A program made the position numbers and the translations under genes. The notes under the pieces are model-generated. The model was not told where the DNA came from, ran no database searches, and saw only the letters and a list, made by a program, of their open reading frames with translations. Below, piece by piece: positions 21,704 to 33,512 of a stretch of DNA of 64,000 bases; within the stretch, counting starts at the first letter, position 1; each line of letters opens with the position of its first letter. Where the stretch lies: contig JAMAHW010000077.1 of the NCBI GenBank assembly GCA_023627715.1, positions 145,429 to 209,428 on the forward strand, given 5' to 3'. Origin of the DNA: Periconia sp. R9002. Lineage: Eukaryota > Ascomycota > Dothideomycetes > Pleosporales > Periconiaceae.

Positions 21704-21982
21704 GTTAACAGGACTTAACTTTTACCTGACTTGACCTAACATAATTCCTTAGTCATCACATAAATATGTTTATTTTTATTTTTTTTCTTCTTTTTATCAC
21801 ATTCTAAAGCCCTTATCCCTAACTCCCTAACCCTATCTAACTCTAACCCTACCTAACTTTTACCCTACCTAACTCTAACCCTATAGAAAAGAGAAAAAAA
21901 ATCTAAACATATTTACAACATGTTTAAGCTCGGTCCTCCCCCTATTTCAAGTCAACCGAGGTAAAGTTCAAGTCCTGTTGAC
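21704..21982. mobile_element. MITE-like inverted-repeat element with telomere-like core
   Basis: The left end gttaacaggacttaac (from 21704) and the right end aagtcctgttgac (to 21982) are near-perfect reverse complements. The match continues inward with small gaps: acctgacttga against tcaagtcaaccgaggt, and tatgtttatttttatttttt against aaaaaaaatctaaacata. Between the arms (about 21807-21885) lies a degenerate series of ccctaa, taaccct and acccta units resembling the fungal telomere repeat. There is no coding capacity. I saw no clear target-site duplication. It could be a non-autonomous DNA element that took up telomere-like sequence, or an inverted duplication around an interstitial telomeric tract. 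Confidence 0.55.
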
Positions 21983-22209
21983 CTGCAACCACATATACGG
22001 ACGTTGCCAGTCACAGTGATGTTTGGGTGCAGATTGACAGCTCGGTCGAGTTTGACTGAGAAGACGCACATAGCTGTTGATACTCCATAAATCAGGGGCG
22101 TACTTGTGAAGGTTTATGGTGTCAACCGTGGACGTACGTGAAGCACTCGGTCTAACCAGAGTGCAGCGGTGGTGGCCGCCAGGGGTAACGCGACAGTCTT
22201 TGTTAACAA

Positions 22210-22608
22210 TTAAACCCACGTTGATTTCAAGGACAGAGTGCCTCCAAATATAATGCCAGCAGGTGAATGAGCTTTGTTCGCAGCCTTGCCCACTGCGAAT
22301 TCTGCGTAGGCGCGCGCGCGATCGCCAGGTCGAATGACTAAAAATCGAGCTCCAACTCTGACGCGCCATTCTGCAATGTCGCCTTTCTGGCTGATAGGTT
22401 TAGGCACCCAGTGGGTCTTACACGCCTTTACGTTGCTGCCCGCGACCACGACCTTGACGACCTTGACGCCCTCTCCTAAGTAGGGCTGTCCCAACGCCCG
22501 GCCCGCAGACCTTCGTAGATGAGGAGCTTCTTCAGTTTTCAACCCACGTCCTCGGCAAACGGGCGTTCCAGAAGCAGCAGCAGCAATCTTTTCGTAAAAT
22601 GCAGGCAT
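22210..22608 (-). CDS. Unidentified 132-residue open frame
   Basis: Single open frame from an ATG at 22608. It begins MPAFYEKIAAAASGTPVCRG and contains VKVVKVVVAGSNVKACKTHW and AEWRVRVGARFLVIRPGDRA. The alternation of strand-like Val-rich segments with charged turns is more protein-like than the surrounding frames, but I recognise no family, and the high Ala/Arg/Gly content may come from local GC richness. A tandem gctaaaccc repeat lies at about 22727-22741, near its promoter. It may be spurious or a relic. Confidence 0.25.
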   Translation of the reverse strand: MPAFYEKIAAAASGTPVCRGRGLKTEEAPHLRRSAGRALGQPYLGEGVKVVKVVVAGSNVKACKTHWVPKPISQKGDIAEWRVRVGARFLVIRPGDRARAYAEFAVGKAANKAHSPAGIIFGGTLSLKSTWV

Positions 22609-23011
22609 GCAACTTTCGCAAGGCCTGCTTGACGAAGCATTGCGGGTGAGGAGCAGTGAGTGGTTGTGAAAGTTGCACTCAAGCTTGAGTACGCTACAAG
22701 AGAGATGAGATCTTCGAATGCTAAACCCGCTAAACCCGCTAAAAATGCCCGCTCGCTCGTCCGAAGAGTCACATGATCATTACGCCGCCCCAAACTTCCT
22801 ATCATGATGTGCAAACAACACCATTTTTAAGTAATAACACAAACACATACGTGTAATGTGAGAAACTGCGCGATTCAGTTCTTCCTACTTTTTATCGCCT
22901 TCACGCTCCAACCACTACGAAGTGTAATTCCATTCCTCCACTTCCGCATCCACGTTGACATCAACATTTAGATTTGGAGACAGAGATATACCAAAGACAG
23001 ATTTTTACAAT
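22609..23011. other. Intergenic/promoter of the SDR gene
   Basis: Contains a short direct repeat gctaaacccgctaaaccc near 22727 and the 5' leader of the SDR gene at 23012. No other feature is seen. Confidence 0.5.
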
Positions 23012-24168
23012 ATGGCCTCTCACAGCGAGTTTGAAGCAAAGACCGATGCAGATGAGGTGCTGGCAGCCTTCTCAGAAGGAGTCAAAGGGAAAGTAGGCAA
23101 GTTTAACTACTCTCATTCCTCATGTCATTTCTAATACAACATCCAGTCCTCATCACTGGCGTGAGTCCCAACGGTCTAGGTGCGGCCTTGGCCCAATCAT
23201 TAGCCACTCATACCCCAAAACTCCTCATCTTGACGGGACGCTCAACCTCCAAGGTCGAAGCTGTCGCCAAGAACATCACTACACCTGGTGTGGAAATTCG
23301 CTCAGTTATATTCGATATCTCGTCGTTTGCATCCATTGCCAAAGCATCCGAAGAAGTCAACGCATTTCCGGAGCCCAACATCGACATTGTCTTTAACAAT
23401 GCGGGCGTGATGAACATCCCCGAGCGAAGGCTAAGCGACGATGGCTTCGAGCTGCATCTCGCAACTAACTACCTCGGTCTCGCTCTTTTCACCAATAATA
23501 TTCTTCCCAAAGTCAAAAAGAGCAGTGCGGGACGAATTGTCAATGTCATGAGCAACGGGTATGCCATTTCGCCATTCCGCTTCTCCGACTACAATTTTGA
23601 TGGCGTTGAACACCTGCCCGAGGACGAAGAGCCTTCCAAGCAAGCCTGCGAGGCGTTCGGTATCCCTTTCGGATTAGGATATGTCCCTCCTATTGCGTAC
23701 GGCCAGTCCAAGACCGCAGGCATTCTCTACACTCGCGAGCTAGCGGATAAATTGAAAGACACCAATGCAACGGCGATCTCCGTAATGCCCGGAGGTAATT
23801 CACCACATTTCAAGAATCCTCAATAAGCGCTAACAGCACGCAGCTATTGAAACAGAGCTCTGGCGTGAGATGCCCGCAGACTTAGTCAAGAGCATCCTGG
23901 GCTCGCTCCCAACCTTGAAGACACCATCTCAGGGAATATCTACAATCCTCGTGGCAGGACTGGACCCGAAGTTGAAAGGTATGCCTTGCAACGTCTGAGC
24001 CTCATCGAGGAAGAATAAATTCGCTAACTCCCTACTTCAGAAAGCGGCGGCGCATATCTTGAAGACTGCCAGGTCGCCGATGTGCAACCCTTCGCCAAGG
24101 ACAAAACCAAAGCAGAAAAACTATGGAAATTGACGGAGCAACTCACAGGAACAACTTTCACTGTTTGA
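23012..24168 (+). CDS. Short-chain dehydrogenase/reductase
   Basis: Four exons, 23012-23096, 23147-23794, 23844-23978 and 24041-24168, give 331 residues. The first intron is GC-AG: a GCAAGT donor after ...AAAGTAG and a CAG acceptor. Only this join gives the unbroken Rossmann motif VVLITGVSPNGLG (residues 28-40). Also visible are NNAG (from residue 112) and the catalytic YxxxK as YGQSK (Tyr213, Lys217), then an MPG-AIETELW segment across intron two. It is an NAD(P)-dependent oxidoreductase of the WW-domain oxidoreductase/retinol-dehydrogenase-like branch; the substrate is unknown. No targeting signal is seen. It converges with the Ohr-like gene. Confidence 0.9.
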
Positions 24169-24608
24169 GCGCAGGCTAAATGTTCGGGCAAATATCGTAG
24201 ATAGCTATGTACCAACTACCTCAACTTAAATCCTTTGATCCATCAAATTCAGACACTCTACTCTATACTTGCAAATTCCATAGCTAAATACGTAACACAT
24301 TCGTAAATAGAAGGGGCACAAATGACAAATTGACAAACTAGGCACTTCTCACGGAAAATAACATCCTCTATAACATCACCTTGATCAACAAACCGTCACC
24401 ATTGCCCGCAGAAGTTCTAAAGGATACTCATCAAATTCTCTAATGTTTAGATGCTTAGATAATCGTGGCAATGGAAGCGTTTGAACATAGATGATAGGGG
24501 ATAGGCAAAACTTCAATTAAACAGAAAATGCGATAATTCTGAACAATACATACAGTAAAACTGAAAATGATATATAGGTTTTATCAATCTAGCCATGATA
24601 AGCTGTTA
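24169..24608. other. Convergent 3' region
   Basis: AT-rich spacer between the convergent SDR and Ohr-like genes. No further structure is recognised. Confidence 0.55.
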
Positions 24609-25186
24609 CTACATGGTTTCACATCTCACGACTGTATATACATTGTCCTTCGTCGCTCGACTATACGGACACACCTGCCTCGCTTTGTACACAAGCTTCT
24701 CGAGCGATTCTTGATCCAATCCTCGAACTTTCACAAGCAGCTCCACCCTTAACCCCATATCAAGGTCTTTCATGCTCCCAACAAGATGCACTATGCTTTC
24801 GACAACACTATCTTCAACCTTCTTCGGCATCTTAAGTCCCAAGCTAGGAGCAACGGCATTCATGGCGGATTGAAAGCATGCGCCATACCCGGCAGCAAAA
24901 AGTTCTTCGGGATTGGTCTTTCCTTCATCACCAGGTCCTCCTAACGCTTTAGCCATCGTGAGATCTATTTTGAGATTCTCGCCGTCAACATGTCTGGTTT
25001 TGTCAACTTTGTTTCTTGTCGTTATGGGACATGGACCAACCCTGTTCGTGCGCCAACTACATGCGCACGCGCTGAGTATAGACTGGGGGCGGTTTCGGTA
25101 TTGAGGAAGCGACGGGCGGCAGGAAGAGACCCTGAACCGCCGCGCACGATCTGACGCAGGATCGGAGTGAATTGTCGGCCGGCCAT
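24609..25186 (-). CDS. Ohr/OsmC-type organic hydroperoxide reductase
   Basis: Two exons on the minus strand, 25186-25041 and 24993-24609, give 176 residues; the 47-nt intron has a GTTGGT donor and CAG acceptor. The family reduces organic hydroperoxides with a pair of cysteines. Both are present: Cys88 in LFAAGYGACFQSA and Cys157 in ARQVCPYS. KTNPEELFAAG is the usual Ohr block. The first ~35 residues (FTPILRQIVRGGSGSLPAARR) are Arg/Ser-rich and nearly acid-free, like a mitochondrial presequence, so the protein probably acts in mitochondria. Length and residues are complete. Confidence 0.9.
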
Positions 25187-26780
25187 AGTCTGGAATGGAA
25201 AATTTGAAAGATGTGGTGTCGATTGGTGCAACGATGCAACTACAAGGTATTGAAGAAATACAGGAAGAGTTGCGGCAGGTAAGTGAATGAGGCCTGGAAA
25301 AATCAATGCAGACGTTATAGATTAGTTGGGTAGTGTACCATACAGTTCTAAGGTGGACATGAATTCCAGAACCTTTGATTCGTAGAACTGCCTGCTAGTC
25401 CTCCATAGATGTCACACCCACCTCTGTTACAGACATGACAGTGTCACTAATTCACAAAGTCATGACGTCTAGTATGTAACGGCGTGGTCACACCTAGCGC
25501 ACGACCTACCCCCCGCTAAAATCGTACCCCTTGAGATTGTAATGATGAAGGAATTTTGGCGAGCTTATTAGTGTACATATACTATATATACTATCCCTCT
25601 AATTTCTCGCCGCATCTATCATGTGTCCCTAGTAATATAACGGATAGTCAGTTCATTTTAACGACAGTGAACTTCTTTGTTTACTTAGTTATAAGGGTAC
25701 TTAAACCCTTAAATCCAAATAGTGCCGTACTGGATTGTTTTATTTATATTATGCACTATTATCTACATAATAGAAAATGGAGCCCACCTAGTCTATGTCT
25801 TGATCCATTCTAGCAGTGCTTCACTCTAGGAAAATCTTTAGACGTTATTACTTTCATCGACTGCTAGTGCCGGATGAAAAATGATACAGCTGCTCAGTCT
25901 AACACCGCCAGTGGCAGATAATTTTAAATCGACTGAGGGGTGTGAAAATGAAACCGCTGACATCGAGATCAGAGTAACATCGACACAAAGCAAACAGAGC
26001 AGTTCTCTCGGAGTAAGTCTCCAACAATCACTTTTTGCTAACCAATCTGCAGTGATGCATCAAAGTATTCACAGCCGTCAATGTCTTTTACATGTTGCCA
26101 TGTTCCTGGGAAGCCGCACCCTATCCTTCCAATTCTCTCTCACCAACGTCGTTGAGCTTCTATTGGCAACGGAAGTGTATTCGTCGGTAGAGGTACCACT
26201 CTAATTAGTGAGTGCTACTCATGAGTGTGCTAGAACCCAACAGTCGGAGCTGAAACCCCTACAGGATCGCCCTTTTTCGCGGTAAGTCATAACCCGTTCC
26301 TTGGTCTCATGCAAGGTAATAGAACATTTTAACCGGCGAGTCGATAATTCGGAGCTTGGCTGACACCAATAGGTTGGATCACGGTACTCGCGTGGATTTG
26401 CTTATGTGCATCGGAGCCAGCCCTAGTCTCTAATGTCGAATCATTAGCCTTGCGGTTTTCAACAATGTGGACCTAGGGCGATGGTGCACGACCCTGACTC
26501 TTTGTGGGTATTTACTATATTCCCATTCGTGGATAAATTGTGAATTCGCGAAGCCATCAATTCTCTGGAAGCGCGTGGTGCTATCTGGCGGTGCTTCCTG
26601 GCGGTGCTTCAACGGCGTACGTCTTCCCAACGCCGACAAATGATGTTAGCCAATGAACGACTTCAATTGTCGCATGGGGATTTGGCTTATTGACTGGCAT
26701 ATTTATTGCCCGGTGGGTTATTTTAACCATCAAATCGAGCTCCAGGTTTCATTTCTTCAAGAACATCACGTGACTGAAGT
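25187..26780. other. Gene-poor AT-rich stretch
   Basis: No supported gene. It contains AT-rich sequence (25540-25790) with frames of low complexity, and a minus-strand frame (26430-26639) of no known family. It may hold old transposon or gene relics, but I cannot show a boundary or repeat. Confidence 0.4.
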
Positions 26781-27106
26781 CTAATCACTGCAGACTCCGA
26801 TGGCGTCCTCCATATCCGACAAAGTCAAAAAAACCTGCACGCGACTCCCATCATTCAACATAACCTCTGCAGTCCTTGATGCAAATATGCAATTCGCATT
26901 CATGATAACCGTCCTATTCACAATGGGAGACCCCGCTCTCGTTTCCACCCAACCGCTCTCAAGCGTCGAAGTCATTACTAACTCTAAGCCTCAAGTTCGG
27001 CAATGATCTTGTAGCCATGCTTAGCATACTCGTATTCATAGTCCTTCTTCAACGCATTTGCGTACGTTCTCCCTTCGATTGGGCGTTCTCGTTCTTCCGT
27101 GATCAT
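26781..27106 (-). pseudogene. Possible relic: two adjacent coding-like frames
   Basis: A 40-codon frame (ATG at 27106 to TAG at 26984) reads RTYANALKKDYEYEYAKHGY and ends KIIAELEA. It is followed 10 bp later, in another frame, by 26975-26781 with TRTAEVMLN-like content (IFASRTAEVMLNDGSRVQVF). Both look more like protein than the plus strand, and their spacing fits one gene split by a frameshift. I do not recognise the family, and no splice join repairs it. Confidence 0.3.
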
Positions 27107-28407
27107 GGCTTAGCGTTCTCGGGCGTATTCGCAAAGGTGAGTACGAGGATAAGGACGACGCCATTGAACGCCCTCGTGCTTGTGGCGTGTTGCTTATGCG
27201 TACTTCCCCTCATCATCATTGGAACATCAGCGGCTTTTCAACTTTCACTTCCCGCGCTGGCTATTTACATCTATCATTTTTCGCCATTTTTTTTCTTGCT
27301 TCACCGGCTTCCGAGCTATTGAGTCTTCCCCACGGGGTGCTTCCCACGGGGTGCTTTCCATCTTGGGCGTGTGGGTCCATTTGTGGACTAGGGTACGGGT
27401 ATGCCATATTTTGTTCACGCTTAACAACGAGGATACCGTTTTCGACGACTGCACCGAATAATGGTTAGAACTTCAACTTTTCAGGCCCGATCGTTGGTGC
27501 AATTGTTGGGTGGGCGGTTGCAGATTGATGTACCAGGGAGGAAGGTTTCGCGTTTCGGCGACGCGGACAGATGGGTGACACATAAATGAGGTGAGTGTTG
27601 GTACTCGCGGGAAGAATATTGAATTACGGTTTCCAATGGAGTACGTGGATGCGACAGGACAACTACCGGACTCAACAATGGAGCTGGTGTACGGGCATGC
27701 TAAGGCGAGTCACCAAGTCTGGGGCACTCGTTGGATTGATTAGCCGCCCCAACGTGCACAGTCCGCATGGCACGATAGGGCCACCCGTGAAGCAGGATGG
27801 GGCGGGTACAGAGCTACACTTGCAGCAATCTTCTTGATATTGAAAGCTAACATCAGCTTTCCCACTAGGTATTCTCACACGCCTCCCCCCACACCTTCTC
27901 CATCTCTTTCTTCTTTCATCGTTCTCAGATTCCTTCCATCGCAGAAGACAAGCTCTTTTTGAGTGTTGGACTGCCTGCAGTTAGTCGATGGTGGCTTGGG
28001 TCTTTTAGCCTAAACTGACCTTGGATGCAACCTTCTGTTCCCGCCTAACGTCAGATTACCCCGCTCAATAAGAGCCCACGGGCCAGTATGACTTGGTTAA
28101 AATTAATCCGTCGCGCGCAGGCTCAGGGCTATTCGGACAAACATACACCGACGCCCGCGAAGGCCAATAGGACCATCCCGTCCAGACACTACCCCGGAAA
28201 AATGACCCCAAAGAGTGGAGAGGTTGGGGTGTGGAGGTCAGGGTGCGGAGCAGGCCACGGGAGGCTTCTCTGATTTGAGCTAGAGATCGAGCGTGACCAA
28301 GATAGAGCTCGTTGCTGTTGTCGCAGGGATAAAGAATCGATACCCCCGTCGTGCCTGCATCTTTTTCCTCCTCATCGCTCCTCACGTTTTCCTCAAAAAC
28401 CGCCAAT
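27107..28407. other. Intergenic and transporter promoter
   Basis: No gene recognised. The ~300 bp before 28408 should hold the promoter and leader of the sugar transporter; sequence at 28350-28407 is rich in C and T, as in many fungal 5' leaders. Confidence 0.45.
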
Positions 28408-30171
28408 ATGAGTTCCGTAGAGAAGCCCTCAACGACCGAGGTCGAGGCACAGCACACCTCCGAGCCCGTCTACGATGCTCCTGAGAAAACCGAGTACAGC
28501 AGGGCCGGCGCCATCGATGCCGAGAGGATCGAACATGATATGACTGTGCTGCAGGCCGTCAGGGCCTATCCCGCTGCCAGTTGGTGGGCATTCGTTATGT
28601 CCTGCACCATCGTAAGTTTTGTCACCCACATGAGAATGGAAAACTCGTTCTTCTAACGCCGCAACAGATCATGGAGTCCTACTGCGTGTTTTTGATGGGA
28701 CAATTTGTCGCCATGGATCAATTCGCGAAAGATTTCGGTGTACGAAGCCACGATGGAAAGATGATCATTGAAGCTGCGTGGCAATCAGCGTTCCAGTGCA
28801 GTGGACCAATTGGCGCCTTCATCGGTGTTTTCCTCGCAGGCCCCATTACCAGTCGGATTGGGTATCGATGGGCAACCATCGGTGGCCTCATGGCATTGAA
28901 TGGCTTCATTTTTATCTTTTACTTTGGCAACAGCTCGGGCGTGTTCTTCGCGTCCCAGATCCTCGAAGGCATCCCATGGGGCATTTTCATCGCCAATGCA
29001 CCCGCCTACTGTTCCGAAATCGTGCCAATGAGGCTAAGAGCTCCGGCGACGCAGATGTTGCAGATGTTTTGGGCTATTGGGTCCATCATTGTCGGCGGTA
29101 TTACTTTCCACTACCAAAAACAGCCCAACTCCTCGTCATACAGGTTTGTCCGCTCTAATGTAAGCTATCGAGGGAGCACAGTACTGACAGGCATACCAGA
29201 GTTCCCATTGCACTCCAATGGATGTTCCCCACTCCCCTGGCCATTCTACTCTTCATTGCGCCAGAATCGCCTTGGTGGCTTGTACGACAGGGCCGTCTCG
29301 CTGAAGCTGAAAAGTCTGTCAAACGCCTTGGGCGCGCCAGTGCAACCGAAAATCCCGCCGACGCAGTTGCAATGATGAAGCGCACGATCGAGCTCGAGAA
29401 GAGTGAGAAGAAGCCCAGTTTGATTGAACTTTGGAAGGGTACCGATCGCTATCGCACATTGATTGTGTGCGGTGTGTATGCGTCGCAGAATCTGACGGGT
29501 AACCTCATTGCTAATCAAGCGGTGTATTTCTTCAAACGTGAGTCCAATGCTCATTGCCCACAGCTGCGTAGCATACTGACACAAATTCAGAGGCCGGCAT
29601 GGTCGCCGACACCGCATTTGCTCTTGGTCTTGCTACCTCTGCCCTCCAGTGGCTCATGGTCATGCTCTCTTGGGTTCTCACTACCTACCTCGGCCGACGT
29701 ACCATCTATGTATACGGTCAATTGATCAACTGTGGGTTTTTGGTCGTTCTCGGTATTGCGGCTTCAGTTGGCAAGAGTACGGCTGCTAGCAACGCACAAG
29801 CAGCACTTGGCTTGATCGTCTCCGTTCTGTTCTGTTTGGGTCCTGCCCCAGCCTCATGGGTCATCATTGGCGAGACATCCTCGATTCGCCTAAGGCCATT
29901 GACAACGGGTGTCGGACGCGGTGCTTACTACATCGTTAACATTCCCTGCATCTTCCTCGCTAGCTACATGCTCAACGACGATCAGGGCAACTTAGGCGGC
30001 AAGAGCGGCTACGTCTGGGCTGGCACCGCCCTCTTCTGTACCGCTATGTCTTGGTTGTTCATTCCGGAGATGAAGAACAGGTCCTACCGCGAGATTGATA
30101 TTCTCTTCAACCGTCATGTCCCAGCTCGTAAATGGAAGCAGACGGTTGTGGATATCAACGACGACGAGTAG
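28408..30171 (+). CDS. MFS sugar (alpha-glucoside type) transporter
   Basis: Four exons, 28408-28611, 28668-29143, 29200-29537 and 29591-30171, give 532 residues. Introns of 56, 56 and 53 nt have GTAAGT, GTTTGT and GTGAGT donors. The protein has about twelve membrane segments. The sugar-porter signatures are visible: IGYRWATIGG between helices two and three, PESPWWLVRQGRLAEAE from residue 248 at the start of the central loop, YLGRRTIYVYG in the second half, and PEMKNRSYREID after the last helix. The acidic N-terminal tail and the IEAAWQSAF segment are typical of fungal maltose/alpha-glucoside permeases. It would bring sugars into the cell with protons. Nothing is missing. The GH31 gene lies 10 kb away, so no tight sugar cluster is shown. 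Confidence 0.9.
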
Positions 30172-31690
30172 ATGATATATTGCTGTTCAGAAAAGTCTGG
30201 GCGGCGACCTCATCGTTAAGTCACTGGAGTGTCTGTAGTTTTGCGCAAATCATATTCGAGGATGCGGTATCCTAGTACTAGCAACACGTTAGCAGATTTG
30301 TAATGTTCAATTCGAATGACAATGCCGCTGCATTATGTGCTTACTTTTTAATTGTGATCACTTGATGTGTTGTTCAGAAAGTCGGGTTATGCATCTCCGA
30401 AGCTACATAGAGGTGAATGTGTGCTAGCGCCAATTGAGTCACGTGGGCTGCCTCGGCACCTGATCAATGATGGTTATATTTTATACTTATGCTGATGGAG
30501 TTCATTCACATGCCTAGGCCAATGCCAACTCCGTAAACTACGATCTCCGGCTGGATAGGTTCATGTTCAGGGTGCATAGGGCTCATTACGCTATTTACTT
30601 GCTCCCAGTGCTACCTTTGGGTATCAACGTACGCAATCGTGAATGAATGTATCGGGGCCGTAAAGGTATTAATCCCGGTGCAGGTAGGTGAGAGAAGTGA
30701 ATTAAATGGCTTCATTTTAGGAATAACTTCCATGATGTCTTTCGAGCTGCAGCAGGCATCTGCCATGATGTCCGACTTCGATGTCCTTTCCACGGGGTCA
30801 AGGTTCGTCGAAACTAGCTTCAATAGAACCGCCGTTTGCGATTCAACCTTAAAGTGCAAAATCGTTGTGGAGTCATTCCATGCTCGTAACGACATAGAAG
30901 CACTGCAACTTCGATCAGTACGTCCATCGTAGCGTCGTTGACACTCAACTCACGGGTCCTAATGAAAACATCTTGGAATGCTGGCCCACATCCTTTCCGA
31001 GCTGACTTTCTGGGGTGCGCTACATCAAGTTGAGTATCCTGTGACTAGAGAACTTTTCGTCTTTCAGTTTCCAAGCGACATTCAAATCAACGAATCTCAT
31101 GCCTTTTTTGCAATTAACAGAGACGTTCTCGCGCTTCACATCTGCAAAACGAGGTCAACAATTAGCTTAGGGCTACAGCAGAGAGAACTTAATAAATGAG
31201 GTCATACTAATGTGTATCCCATTCCTGGCATGCATGTCCTTTGGGCCAAGTTCTACATCAACAGAAACAGTAAATCGTACCTCGGGTGGTTGAACCAACG
31301 AAATCACATCGGCCGTGAAACTCTCATACACGAAGACATGTTCCTTTTTGTTGTAGTCGACGTGGGTCCCCGGGTGAGGGCTATTGCCAAACTAATCATG
31401 GTGTTGCGATTGCACTGGCTAGCCGACCCCCGAGGTGGTGAGTTGCTATATCATCGATATACGCAAATCACCTATTTATTCCCCGTGTGACGTTCGGTGA
31501 TAAACTCAAGCAATGGATTTGGAGCGGAGCATCTTCCCCTTGTGTTCCCCACACGATCGCTAGGATCGTAAAGATTGGCCGGTATTCAGTTTAGAAACTC
31601 CAAAAGTTGCGCGCAGACATAACTAAGCTGATAGATTGAGGCGCGTTTCTGATGTGGCGAGTAGTCAAAAGATAAGGGTGGAAGAATGAT
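30172..31690. other. Intergenic with weak minus-strand coding relics
   Basis: On the minus strand, pieces such as HVFVYESFTADVISLVQPPE (about 31280-31340) and KKGMRFVDLNVAWKLKDEKF (about 31060-31120) read like protein and are flanked by plausible splice signals (donor GTATGA; acceptor ttttgcag near 31143). A further frame, 30895-30611, begins MSLRAWNDSTTILHF. Stops remain between them in every join I tried. I cannot name a family, so I treat the stretch as possible relics rather than a gene. Confidence 0.35.
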
Positions 31691-33008
31691 TCACCCTGTA
31701 CCTAATTTGATTGTTGCGAAGAGATTTGGGGCAATGTCGCGTTTATTGTTTTGTATCCACTCAACAGCATCTTCCCAATATCCTTCTATATCGTCTTCAT
31801 TCAATGGTAATTCATAAAAGTCATCATCCGGGTCTTTGCTCGCTCTAAGCTCTACGATCATTCTGTTTCGCTGAAACTGACCGTTACGTTTCCGTTGTGT
31901 CGCCCACTGGTATAAGGCTTGCCAAAAAGCTTCTCCTGGAGCGTCTGGATCGAAGGCAAATCTGATTTGTATTTTGTCCCAATACCCGCCCACCTGAAGC
32001 TGCCCGCTTGAAGGCCTATGGGTGGAAGAAGATGAAGCTGGGGGGGCTGATGGTACACTTTCCGCGCGTCTTAGGGTTGATGATGTACCATGTGATGCAG
32101 CTTCCTCCCTTCTTTGAGGTTCTCGAGAAGTGCGCGTACGTTCGGGGATCTGGTTGATGTTCGGCGACCGATAAGACTGCATGTGTTCTGTAGGTGAAGG
32201 AGGCCGACTCTCGACATCAAGCTCTTCTATATCGGGGCACCTTCCCCCGTGGAGACTTCCCCGATTGACGCGTGCTGGTGGCACATATTCTGCCTCTTCA
32301 TCATCCTCATCCTCATCTGTCGCAGTTATAGGTAGGTTAGCCAGTTTGCGCGTAGATTTAGCGGAGAGTAGAAAACCGACCTGAAAAGGGTTGGCGATCT
32401 GTACAGCCTAGAACCACATCACTATCCAGATATTTCTCCGGGACGATGTAGAATATTTCCGGTTTCGACTTGTACTCCTTTCGGCGACGCCATGTTAAGT
32501 TTACAGCAGTCTTCACCTTGAGCGACGTTGGACGGCGGGACGAATCGAGTACAGTTACCATTTTGTTCACCTTCTCCGGACTAGCACCAAGGCTGCGACC
32601 ATATACCACTTCATCCCTGATCAAACTATATTCTAGTTGCATACTTCTCGCAATCACTGGTTGGTCTGAAGGGCCCTCGCCATCGGCTGACATCAAGTAT
32701 ATGGTTTCTAGGCCCGCGGCCGCTAGACTCGACCCTTGCGACTTTGCCGATCCTGTACTTGTGCTGGTGGAAGAAGTGCGGGACCTCTTCTGGGTTGAAG
32801 TAGAGATGGGATGGTGTGAGCGACTATGGGAGGATTGGGGGCGTTGCTCGTATGTAGTATCCTGATTCAAAGTAGGCTGGTGCTTCCGTATGTACTTCTT
32901 GGTAGCGGCCAGAACTTCTCCATCTTTGAGATAGTCCACCAAAAGCTCTTTGGCCTTGATAGGGTGCTCGTCAATAAGTTTGTTCGCTATATCGAGACGA
33001 TTAGACAT
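31691..33008 (-). CDS. Retropepsin-like-fold protein with N-terminal helical module
   Basis: Two exons on the minus strand, 33008-32381 and 32316-31691, give 417 residues; the 64-nt intron (GTCGGT..CAG) has a GCTAAC branch site. Residues 1-40 form a helical module (IANKLIDEHPIKAKELLVDYL). A Ser/Thr-rich linker follows. Then comes a stretch of beta strands resembling the aspartic-protease fold of retroelements, ending FYIVPEKYLDSDVVLGCTD, which matches the flap-to-LLG-D part of retropepsins. The Asp-Thr-Gly active-site triad is not visible, so it is probably not a protease. The C-terminal exon is acidic at its start, then Pro/Ser-rich, then has a Trp-rich end with YWEDAVEWIQNNK. Function unknown. 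It is divergent from another retropepsin-like gene 504 bp away. Confidence 0.6.
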
Positions 33009-33512
33009 CGCGCCCAGGTGAGGCAATTAGGGATATGCCGACGAAACCAGCCTTGTGTGGCCTCCGATACCGCGCGCCTTGGATTGCGCCGGATAGCGAG
33101 AGTTGTCACATGAGTTGACCAACGGGACTGAGAATATGGTAATGGCGTAATTTGTGTAGCTTTGAGGCGACGTGTTCTGCGCTGCGCATATTTGCATGTG
33201 TCCAGGTACAAAACAGAGAAGGCAGTTGAGCAATCTTCCAGCTCGAGCATGATCAGACCAGCGTCACTGTGTCAGTGTTCACAAGGCGCTATACCCCTCT
33301 TGTTTGACCGGTAGTCCAGACTGACCACGTGAGCTCTCAGACGTAAGCCATAGGGTTTTACCGAGTTTCATACAAATACAATGCATTGCGCGACTCTGCT
33401 GCCTTGTGGAGTGCAGTCGACCTCATCTACGAGCTCAAACTTACCCAGGCTTATCAGTTTCACATACCCATTCATTCGTTATCTGATCTTCTATCATTAG
33501 AATTTGAAAATC
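33009..33512. promoter_or_regulatory. Shared divergent promoter region
   Basis: 504 bp between two head-to-head genes that both appear to carry a retropepsin-like fold. Transcription of both must start here. Minus-strand open frames in it (for example 33027-33233) have no recognisable motif. Confidence 0.45.
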
